A stretch of DNA of 64,000 nucleotides from Hirundichthys speculiger (taxonomy: Eukaryota > Chordata > Actinopteri > Beloniformes > Exocoetidae), in assembly GCA_018398805.1 (NCBI GenBank), contig JAGFBZ010000184.1, forward strand, positions 110,073 through 174,072, given 5' to 3'. The notes under the pieces are model-generated. The model saw only the letters and a list, made by a program, of their open reading frames with translations, was not told the origin of the DNA and made no database searches. A program made the position numbers and the translations under genes. Shown one piece after another: positions 47,066-58,100 of this stretch. The number at the start of each line of letters is the position of its first letter. The first letter of the stretch is position 1.

Positions 47066-49322
47066 CAAGCAAGAAGGACTGATACAGATCACCAACACTT
47101 GGCTGTGTGCCCGTCTTTGCTGGGACTGAGATAGACCTCCTCTCCCTGAGGCCGTCCTTCTTGTGCTGATGACAGAGAGACAGGCTGCTACAGTGGAACT
47201 CCGAATGCATCATGACCACCACTCGGTTTCTGTTCTCATTTTCACGTGCTGGAGCTCCATCACCTTTGATGCTGGGCACAGGTATTCTTAACAACTGGGA
47301 TATTTATCCTTTACATGAGCAACATTTTGGTTTGTTTTTGTTTTTCTTGGAAAAGCATGCCGTTCATAACTCAAGTGAATCTTTTATTCCGGATGGTCCG
47401 AGGTGCTGCGGGAGCCGAGTTCTTGCACCGTTAATATGGAGCATGAGGAGTTCATTTACTTTGTTACACATGTGAGAGTCTAAAATTGGATCTCTAGAGG
47501 ATGTATCAGCAGCATATCTTTTTTGTCATGGCTGCACCCAAACAAGAGGATCAACAATGAGAGATGCTTGAAACTCTTTCATTGGACCCAGACAAGGGAA
47601 CCACAGTCAAGGACATGTACGACCTACGCAGCCCTTGATAAAAGCTGTGATCTGGAGCATCGAGGATATCAAAGATTGAACTGGGCTCTGATTTGCATGT
47701 ATAAAAGCCCAATCAATCAAGATCTCTGCCTGGAAATGGGTCTTTCATCATCTTCAAATTGGTAAACACGCTACTGTGAACAGAAGCCTTATTCATATTC
47801 AAGAAGACTGAATGGCTTTTCCTATCTGTTCATCTCCTTTGTTATGGTTTTCCTTCCTTCAGCTTAAATTGATACTTTTTGGAGAATGCGAAGCAGAGGA
47901 AATGAACATTCCTTTTCTTTTCTTGTTTTGTTGTTTATTTGTTTTAAATAACGGCTGGATTTTCACCATCATGACCACTCCTCAACTGCTGATCATTATG
48001 CCTCACTGAAGGTGACTATTGTTTTTTTTTTTAAACTGTCATTTGGATTACAAAAAAAAAAAAGATGTTTTGTATAAAATTGTATCTATCAATGAATTTG
48101 CCATCTCGCCATTCCGACATGCTGGTTAACATCTATGATGTTTCTATGACCCCTGAAATGCCCCCCGTAGTTTGCCCCCCGGTGTTTTCTTAAAAATGGC
48201 TGAAGACTGAATGGTACTTAGTCTGAATTGTTCTCCCTCGTACTTGTTTTTCCTTCCTGTGTCAGAAACCGAAGGTTACTGCTGTGTGTAATAGGAATCT
48301 ATTCTATATCCAAGAACACTGAAAAAGATTTCATCGCATTTAAACTCTAAAAAACAACCCCAGAAGCCCTCAAGACAGAGCCACATTTCAGAAGTGGGTT
48401 GCTTTGCATGCTCCTTGAAGACTGTTTGTTTGCAACATTTTAGAAAGGAGAACTTGGAAGCGTAGCCTCGTTTGGCTCGTCGTGAGCTCTGCCTGATCCA
48501 AACCCTTTTGTCAAGTTGGCCTCTAGATTTAAAAAGAAAGTGCTCAGCTGAAAAAGGCTGAGGTAGTAGGCTTATTATACAAGGTTTTATACAAAACAAA
48601 GTCTCGAGGCACTCAGAAGATCCTATTTTCCTCTCGGTAAGTTTCAGGCCTGTAACGTGTAGTGACGGGACAAGAGCAGGCACTTTGACACAGTTATCAG
48701 AGCACTTATTCCCAGCATTTGAAATCATGCAGTCAAGTGAGTGAGCTTGCAAGGTACTGTAACGTTTCCAAATGTATGAAGGTGTCCATCTCCTAATTTT
48801 ACTCTACATAAGTAATGGCCTGGTTAGCTCTGGATGAATGCAGCATTTGAATCTGAAGTTCAGTATTTTAAGTTAAGTGATGACTCAGTGAGTGGTATTG
48901 TTTAAATCGGGATTATCAGAGTCGCTGTCTCTGGCTTGCTGGACAATATTCTTCAGATTCCTCTCACTTGTGGTCTTCAGGAGAAGAAAGCTATCTCCAC
49001 TGTTTACACTAAATGATAATGTGTGCTTTAAGGCTGTAGTGTTTTAAGAAATATGTTGTTATGAGAATGTAAAATCTGGTTTTGTTTTCACGACTAGGGG
49101 GTCAGCACTGTGTGCCCTAACAGATATCAGGGGATTTTATCAGTGCTGGCCTCTCATTTCTAATTTATTCAAGTGGACTGCAACCCTGTGGCAAAAAAAA
49201 TGTCTGGGTTTCTTTGTATTCGAGGATGGGGATAGGGACTTTACTATTGGAATATTGTCATAATCCTGTATGTTCACTGCTGCTCATTCAGCAATTTCTT
49301 TAATCTAAAATAGATCAATAAA
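47066..49322 (+). other. zdhhc7: ZDHHC7 3' untranslated region
   Basis: About 2.25 kb follow the stop codon with no recognisable coding sequence or complete transposon. The first clear AATAAA with a downstream T/G-rich stretch is at 49317-49322, taken as the polyadenylation signal. Several frames of 60-160 codons occur on both strands but resemble nothing known. Poly-A runs at about 48052-48063 might be mistaken for a tail but have no AATAAA just upstream. Confidence 0.5.
49317..49322 (+). promoter_or_regulatory. Candidate polyadenylation signal for ZDHHC7
   Basis: AATAAA followed within about 20 bases by G/T-rich sequence marks a plausible end of the ZDHHC7 transcript. Beyond it begins ordinary AT-rich intergenic DNA. 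Confidence 0.5.
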
Positions 49323-49339
49323 AGTGAGTATTGTTAAGC

Positions 49340-50339
49340 CAAACTCGCGCTGTTAAATAAATCGTGTAAGTGTGGAAGTGAAAGTTAAAGTTTTGTCAGA
49401 AGAGAAAAATAAAGAAACATGTTTTATTGTTTTGCAGGTGCACAAAAATGTTGTTAATCAAGTATGCTGTTATTAAAGACGGTTGCATAATGACATCCTG
49501 AGCTAACGAGCCAACTGGAGTCTAATTAACACAAGATGCCGTTAAAATAGAGAACAATCTCTGGGACTTGTAGTGCAAGCCTGATGTAGCTGTAGTTGTA
49601 TAAAGTAGTAAAGCATCAAATAATTACAGATTGACAGATGCTGCTGTAATGACAGGGTATATGCGATGCTGACTGGTATAATTTGGACAACCCTCTTTGA
49701 TGTATGCGAATATTTGACGATAGGATACATTTGCTTCATGACCAAACTCAGATGCTTCTGTGATATTTTCATACTGGGTGCATAATTATGCATTCAGTAG
49801 GTGAATCTGTGTAATACAGTTTTATTTTCCTCTTTTTAAGTTAATTATTGCATTTAACTCTACCTTCTGCCATGTGATTCAGTCACGGAGATGAGATGAT
49901 TGTTAAACATGGTCCAAAACTGTTGCTACAACACTATGCTGTCAAAGCGTTTTCTCACACTAGCTTAAAGGCTGTTTGTTAAGACAAACAGAAATCTGTG
50001 ATGTACAGCAACAGGATGGATGTTTGATCACAGATTTATCATTTGCACCACCATGAACAGACAAAGATTTTGTTTCAAACCCCTCAGAGAGAATGTTTCT
50101 TCAAGAACAAAATCCTTCAGCTTTATAAACAAAGTGTAAAGTTAACTATTAATAACATATAAATGGAATGTTTTATTAGATTTTTTTTTAAATGTGTCAA
50201 AATCCTATGTCCTATCATTAATGTCATTCTTTTACATAATAAACTTGAATAAATTAAAACAGTAAATTGTGGCTTATTGTCTATCATGCTTTGTTACTTT
50301 TCAGAGCTCGTGGGGTTTAACTCTGGACTCAGAGGGCTA
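49340..50339. other. Intergenic DNA between ZDHHC7 and TERF2, left part
   Basis: AT-rich sequence with no recognised gene or element. Short frames on the minus strand (for example 49542-49793) have no family resemblance. Confidence 0.5.
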
Positions 50340-50620
50340 TAGTCAGTCAGTCTCAGATTTGGAGGCGGTGACTCTCATCCCCGCTGCTTCACACTCAGCA
50401 GCGAACTGCTCCAGTGAGGACTGACAACCAGTGATACCAACAGGACTACGTCATCTGCAGTTAGAACTGAATCGGTGACCAAAGGGCAGTCCTGACAGAG
50501 TCCGGGTCCCACTTGGAACAAGTCCTGTTCTTTCCTCAGTGCCATGGTCTCAAAACCAAACAGCACTGTGGGTCTCACCACCATCTTGTACTTTCCTTTC
50601 ATTCTTGCTGATACTCTTAT
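50340..50620 (-). pseudogene. Retrotransposon reverse-transcriptase remnant
   Basis: Minus-strand frames read VVRPTVLFGFETMALRK and, separately, ADDVVLL. After a frameshift they read SLEQFAAECEAAGMRV and SKSET. All are recognisable parts of a fish LINE (RTE/Rex-type) polymerase. The order of the pieces is not the usual one, so the remnant is rearranged or composite. Confidence 0.55.
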
Positions 50621-50981
50621 CGCACATCACACCTGACACTTTTCTCCGTCTTTGCACTCTTAATCTTCCTCAATGCCCCCCTCACTTCAGCCTTACAAAT
50701 CTTTCTTGCATTTGACACAGTCACATGCAAAGGCCTGAAATTTCATTTATGGAAGCAAAAATGTCATTACCTTTTAGTTTGAATCACACAGTTTATTGTT
50801 ATTCATTGTTTTTATAATAGTATTATTTTGTTTAATGAACCATATGTTTATCACAGTGTCTTAGGTTGGTCTTAGTGTATGTTTGTCTTCACTTTATATT
50901 TGAAATGGAGCAAACTAGCCCAGCTGTAGCCGGTTAAAACACGTGGTTAGAGACAAATACCTAGCCAGGTAAACAAAATGG

Positions 50982-51293
50982 TGTTGTGGGAGATGTAGTC
51001 TTTCTTCTTTTCTAGGAAACGCCGACAGCGGATGGGCCAGAAGAAGATGGTGTAGTGACAACGGACTGGGACAGACGAACGGAGGAACCAGACCGGCCAA
51101 TGGGAGAGCCAAGTCTAAACCTGCGGCTCCTCCCCATCTAGTGACGCACATTTCTGTATACATTGTTGTTGTTTTGATTTGTTCGTACTCTCCTCGGGCC
51201 AGAGACTGCCTCTGCCAGGGAGCCGTGATATCACGTTTATTGCGATTAAACATCTGTGTTGTACTCAGCCGATCAAGACTCTCATTTCCAACA
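50982..51293. mobile_element. Possible solo LTR
   Basis: The stretch starts TGTTG and ends CAACA, the usual LTR termini. Near its end it has GATTAAACATCTGTGTTG, like an LTR polyadenylation region. No primer-binding site follows it and no clean target duplication was found, so a solo LTR is only one reading. It lies about 0.83 kb upstream of the TERF2 start. Confidence 0.35.
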
Positions 51294-51629
51294 AATAATA
51301 CCCAGTCAGAATCTTTGAGGAAAGATTTTAACACACATGTCACCTGGCCCAAACTCTGGGCCAGGTGTTGAGCGGCAGAGGGGGAGATTCAACAGTTAGA
51401 ACACTTAAGAACAATTATTCCTAACCACTATCCCAGATGAAGAACAGGACCAAAAAAAACAAAACAAATCATGTTACATCCCAGTCACCCAAATCACTGT
51501 TTGTTTGGCATACTGCCCTCTGGCTGGCACCTCTTGCCACTAAATGCCAGAACATACCAAGCACAGGAGCAGCTTTTCCCCCACAGGTTATAAACCTTAA
51601 GAAGAGCTAATCCACAACACAAGGTCTAC

Positions 51630-51790
51630 TTATGTGTCAGTCTATCACAGCGGCACATGTAGACAAACAACCATGCACACCCATTCCTACAGCTAACTTA
51701 AAATCATAGGTTAACCTGACATACATGTTTTTGGACTGTGGGAGGAAATTAAAGAGAGACTCCACACATACTCGTTGTGTGTGCAAAAAG
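51630..51790 (-). repeat. Fragment of the GGGATAGGCTCCAGC-family repeat
   Basis: CACATGTAGACAAACAACC, TTAACCTGACATACATG and GGACTGTGGGAGGAA align with the middle of the copy at 3278-3665, in the same orientation. Confidence 0.6.
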
Positions 51791-52124
51791 GATATTTTCC
51801 AATAAAGCTTTTCTGATTCTGGAGACATTAGCAAAACCGCTTTGTGTTTTTTTTTTTTTTTGTTTGTGTCTTTGTTTCACAAATCTTCACAAATTTGGGG
51901 ATTTTATGAAAAGACAGATCCTTTCTACACACACACAACTATTTTTGTCGTATTTGTGTATGGGTCCTATAGAGCATTTCAGTTCAAAATTGGATGGAGT
52001 TCTGGGCTCTGATTGCTTCTCCTCAGCAGTTCACGTCCCACTCGAGGGGGGCGGTGTTGCATCCTCAAATACTTTTCCAACCGCCAGTAAAATCAAACGA
52101 AGAAGAAGAACGAGTAGCGCGAAT

Positions 52125-55100
52125 ATGGCTGCAGGAGAAAGCGCAATTGATATCGAACCCATCGTTAACCGTTGGATAGTAGATTATTATTCATTTCTGG
52201 CGGTGGAGCTCTTCAAATGTGACCGATATGCGGACTTCTGCGCCGTCAGAAATGTACTTGACGGTAAGTTACAGCTGTTTTCAATTTTTTTTTTTTTTTT
52301 ATTTAATTATTATTCTTGCCTGTCAGGCTAAGCTAGACTAAGTTAGCTCTGCCTCTACTAACTTACCAGGTGCTATCTACCTGTTAACTATGCTTAAAGT
52401 TTTACTGGCCCGTTAGAAATGAACATACAACGTACAAGGCATTGGCAGCTAATTAACCCAAAGTGTAAGAAAGTTCAAGGTTCGTCTCATAAGTGGGACC
52501 TCCTCACATCTTCCAGTTGCAGTTAGTCACGTTAACATAAAGTTAAATATCAAACTGCTAGCAAACTAGTGTTAGCCAGTTTAACCAGTGTATACTTTCT
52601 TTTGCGTAAGTCAAGAGGTTCTGTCTGAAAAATGACCCAATTTATGTGTGCAGACCACTATAAGTGACACCGACAGTCAACTGCAGTCGACAGACCGCAA
52701 CGTTTAAGTGGGATTTGTACAATATTCTTGCAGCTCCTGTTTCCATTTATTAAATTGCAGTCAAGTCTTTCATCGGCTGTGAAATTTTCTATAAAAACAA
52801 GACGGGATTTTATTTTTTATTATGTCCCACAGCGCCCAGGTAACCTTACATCGGTTAGTTGTGGCTGTGACTTATTAAAGATGCATTCTTGGTGATGAGT
52901 ATATGCACGTTAGTTTCTCGATGTTTTTTTTTCTTAAGTAAATTAGAAGCTAAGTCACTTTTCCTTTTTTCACAGATGTTTTGGAGCGTCCCTTGGAGTC
53001 CACTGATGACATGACATTAAAGATCAGATTACTTCAGTTTCTCTCCCGTATACAGGATGGAGAAAATCTGGGTGAGCTCAACATAACAGCAATCTCAAGT
53101 AACTATTTTACAAATGCATTTATATGGGTAATTTATTTTGTATATATGTTTTTGTTTTTTAGATGTTGGAATACAATCAAATAAAGCTATTTGCAGACAA
53201 ACTAAAAGCTAGTGCTTTTGCATATCTAGTGTATGTTAAAGCTAAATGCAATTATTTACCTTGTGTGTTCATGACATAATAACTAAAGTTATTAATTTTA
53301 TCAGAAATTATTTTAAACTGTCAAAAGGTAGTTAGATAATTTTTTCTCTGACTTGAGACTAAGAGTATGTATCCAATCCTACTCATAGCAACTAATCAAT
53401 TCAACAAATATTGTTTTGTCTCCTCCTGCAGATATTCAATTTGAATGTCATCAGTCTTTAACTCCACTGGAATCGGCCCTAAATTTGCTTCAGGACATGA
53501 TCACGCAATTCAGAATTCCACATGAGGATTGTGAGAGTGTTTGCACTTCAATTAAAGAGATGGTAAATATCTTAAGTTTTGCACCTGAATTGCCCCTGTC
53601 AGTTGTTCAACCCATTTACACAAAAGCTTTTTTTTTTTTTTTTTTTTTTTGAAAATGGAGGCTACAAACAAAATCAAGATTGAAGTATATCTGTGTCTGT
53701 TGCTGAGGGGATAAAAACGCTGGGAATTTGTCCACTTCAGAAATTTATCAACCTTCGGCAACTTGTGGCACCAAAAATATTCTGTTTGGCTGTGCAGCTT
53801 TTGAAATTTTTTTTAAGTAGTCAAGATGCAGCTCTATCTTATGACCTAAACCAGGTTAATACTGCAAGGTAATGCTTGATTTAGGCCATATATGATGGAT
53901 TAGATTGTTCATGGGAGTTTTACACGCCAGAATTTGTCTTGATGTTTGTCAGGATTCTGTACTTGGGACGTTACTTTTTACTTTACATGCTTCCATTAGG
54001 TACTATTAATTGGTGTGACATAAATAGAAGTGAATTTAAATGAGTTTAATTTCTTGGAGAATAACCAGCTCGTCAACACCAATATACAGAAAAGAATAAT
54101 TGCAGTGTATCCTGTTGGGGTATAAGAATCCTGAAGCCTGGGCTGCAGATTTTCTTTTCTTTTTAAAAAAAATTTTAATTGCTGCAGTACCACTGCTACT
54201 CGGTACTAAACATTTAAGGAGCACTGGAACAAAATTAAAAAGTACCATTAAACAAAATAAAAAAAAAAAACATTCAATGTAAAAGATTTTGTATTTAATG
54301 TTTTTTGTTAAGATGGAAATAAATGATTTCTATCTTAACTTCATTACTGATAAAAGCTTTGGTAATAAATAGATATGTCTGTAATATTGTAGGGGAAGAA
54401 GTCAGAAAAGGAAGAACCAATTTTTAAGTGACAAAAAGTTTTTTCGTCTAAACTCTTAATTATTTGTCTTTAGATTGTGGGAACTTTTATCAAGAACAGT
54501 AAATTTGACAAGGCCAAAGAAGTGCTCAACAAATACTTTCCCAAAGCAGTGAGTGGCCAGGTGAGTTCTCTCAATCAGTGTTTCTCTTTTATTTTCTTAG
54601 TAGCTGCATTTACACTAATCATAACGATCTTAAAATTTTGATTAAAAAATTGATTTAAGACCTAATGATCAAGCAGATTTTATTTCAAGATTTGGCCAGC
54701 TACCTTAAGCAGGCCAGTAAAGTAAATGGGAATTCTGATAACAGTCCATAAAGGCAACGTTATAGTTGCGTTTTCATAGTCAATAACACTGCTTTTAGAC
54801 ATACAAGCCATTTATTTGCCAGTCTGTAACACAGCAAGAGAGAGAAAATGTAACTTTTCTGACAGACTTGTAGATACTATTACAATAATGATAGCCAACA
54901 TTTGTAGTAAATGGAGTACATCAGAACCGCTGACCTCTTAATTTCCTGCCAGTTGGCTGCTTCTGTCACCTGTGTCTTGTATTCTTAATTCCATATCCAG
55001 AGTGCAGGATAGCACCAATTCTGGATTTCCTGACCAGCTGTTCCCCCAACTGGAATTGAGCATATCAAAATATATCCAGTTTTCTTGGCTGCTTTGTCCT

Positions 55101-58100
55101 GCCTTTAAATCAAGAGAGGTTGAGGCAGAATCCACCCAGTGCTTTCCTCCGATTTTACCCAGTGAAACCACTTCTTAGAGTTAGCAGCATTGAATTGCCA
55201 AACTGACCCACTCCAATGGCGCCTTTTTCTATCCACTCGCAACATGCTAAACACTCTGCTTCGTTGGGCAGACTCAACACACTTGAGATTACCATTTATT
55301 GTATTGATGGGCTCCTGGCCGGGTCATGAGCCACACCCACTTCACTCACAATGATTTGGTCATACTTCCGCAAAAACTAAAGATACAGCTACATCTTATC
55401 ATAACAGCCACCCAGCTGCCATCTAACTTCCAGCCGGTTTACACCAGAGGGAGCTCCCCCCTATTTTTTTGGGCAGTTTATGGTCTCCACAGAACACATG
55501 TTTATGTAGTTTTTGGGTCTCACCAGGAAATGGCATATTTTTTAAAAAGAAAAAAGAAGAAGCTGTACATGTGTGACCAGGGAGTCGTGCGAATAATCTG
55601 TTTAGACCCCATCCAGTTCAAAGCAACTTTAGCATCTGCATCATGGGGTCATAATGATTAATTTCCCCTCTGGGATTAATAAAGTATATTTTAATTGAAT
55701 TAACAGCCTCAACTTTAAAATACACATCTTAGATTGGTGGTTATGGTTGTATTCAATAATGTGTGTGTGTGTGGGTGTGTGTGTATATAAATACTTGTTT
55801 TGTTTTGTTTTTTTTGTTTGTTTTTTACTGAATTACCAATCAAGATCAGGTTCCATTTTTAAGTAGTTTTTGACTTTATTTCTATGCCAGTTTGTCATAC
55901 AGCTGTTTGTTTTCTCTTTAGAGAACTGTATTTATGGGTCTCATCTCTCGAAAAAGTAAAATGCACGAGGTCATCAAACAAATGAACTTCCAGCAGTTCA
56001 AGGAGGAGATCCTTGCTTTTTGCCAGAAGCTCTGCTCATTCAGTGTCCCCTTTCTCCAGAAGGTATGCATGTTGTGAATTAAGCTCAGGATTCATGTGAA
56101 GAGTCTTTCTAGCTTTCTTTTTGTCTGAAAAGAAACCTCATTCATTGCACAAGTTATAAGATTTTCAATAAAATAGATAGATATGAGTGAGTTATTTACT
56201 AGTCCTTGTAAATATGAAAACATTCTCTTATGTGACACTGGAGATTTGTTGATCGAGTACAATACTTTAGACTTGTTTTTTTTTTTTATTTTTATTTTTT
56301 TAATGTAAACTAGGCTGCACAGAAGATTGTTGAACAAAGACTTGCAGACCAAGATGACGGAGCATCTGTAATCGATGAGCAGGATGAAGCTGGTCCATCC
56401 TCCAGTCCACCAATGAGCAGAGTCCAGCTCAGACCATGGTACATTTTTTTTTTCCCTCCTCAGCTGATTTGAAATTAGGTAGTTACCACTGTTGAAAAGT
56501 TGCCAAAGCACCAAACATAATACCAGTGACACACTTGTTTCAGTTTATAATCGCAGATTAATGTCACAGTAGGGATAAGAGGGCTGTAGGAGTGAAAGAA
56601 TCTGAAAAAATCCCTGCTACCTTGTCATCTATATGTTTCACTGCAGATTTAAAAAGGAGTAAAAAAAGAACTTTTTTTTTTTTTTTTTTGTCTTGCGGAG
56701 GGACAAAGCATGACTGGTATGATCAAAGCACCTTTCTTCCATTGTTGGAAAGAATTGAAGAAAGCAATGAGGTCATCACGTCATTAGTTTTATTAATGCC
56801 CTCATACCTCCATTAATAGCTATATAATCATATTATATCTTGAGTACATGATCTGAAGAGGTTGTTTGTTTCATAACTATTTCTACACACAAATATTCTA
56901 CAGTGTTATGTGGTAAAAACATTTGTTCAGAAAAGTTTCTCTGAGCATCAGTCAACAATATAAAAGCTGTTCTTTCTTGTCTTGATCTTATTTTCCAGTA
57001 AATACTTAATAATCCAGAGGGCCAGACTAGAAGCAGCCTACAAAGCCCTTGCATCAGATTTAGATGGAATAACATTTGCTCAGTTGGAGCAAGACTTGGA
57101 GACAGAGGGCCAGGAAAAAGAGGATCTTTGTGAAGCTCTCACAACTGATCATGATAGAAGCACCAATCTGAGCTCAGAGCAAGACGGGCTATTTCAGAGA
57201 AACATATACAGCCCTATGGAAGCATCCCCAGCAGACCAGCTACCACACACAGATGCTGGAACTCAAACACAAGAAGACTTGCTCTCAACGCAAATGTATA
57301 CTGTAGCACGGCTGGTGATCGAACCAGACAGTCAACCAAGCTCTCAGTGCACAGCTGCTCCAGAGGAACTGGAAACTGACGTCAGGATAGAGGAGACACC
57401 GCAGGCACCAACTGTATCCACTGAAAATGACTTAAAAGAATTGCAGTGCCCAATTACAGAGAAAGAACTTGCTATACCCACACGAAAGCGCCCCCGAAAA
57501 ACCAGAAAGACAACCAGGTATGTTTAGAAATAAAGTTTCCTGCTGTTACCAAGTCACCTTTTTATAAATGCATTCATCAGTAACTGTTTTTTGCTTCTGC
57601 TGGTGAACCCTGGCTTTTCAGTGGGTTTATACAATTATATAACAGCTTGTTTGGTCATACAGGGCTTCAGACAGTGAGGACTCCTCGGACTCTGTGGGCA
57701 ACAGGAAAATGCATGCTGGGAACCTCACTAACCAGTCAAGTAGCTCATTCAGGTATCTCCAAATATATGCCACATTACACACGCTTGATCTAAGTTATTG
57801 AGGATGCACCATTATGAATTCAGTAGGCAATTGGTATCTTATTATTCAGTCTGATTAAAGGTGTCTTCATGGTATTTCATCCATGAAGCAGCGTTTGGGA
57901 CAACAGTAGTGTTCTGTAAACAGTTTGGATCTTGTTTCTTCATTGAAAATGTTTTTATATATATATATATATATATACACATACATACACACACACACAC
58001 CGTGCCTTGCAAAAGTATTCGGCCCCTTGAACTTCTCAACCTTTTGCCACATTTCAGGTTTCAAACATAAAGATATAAAAATTTCAGTTTTTTGTCAAGA

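Noticed and set aside
48276..48752. A 158-codon minus-strand frame in the ZDHHC7 3' UTR
   Set aside because: It is antisense to a UTR, shows no domain and has no supporting promoter or splice sites.
50915..51352. A 145-codon minus-strand frame upstream of TERF2
   Set aside because: It overlaps the possible LTR and has no resemblance to a known protein, no splice context and low-complexity proline/leucine content.
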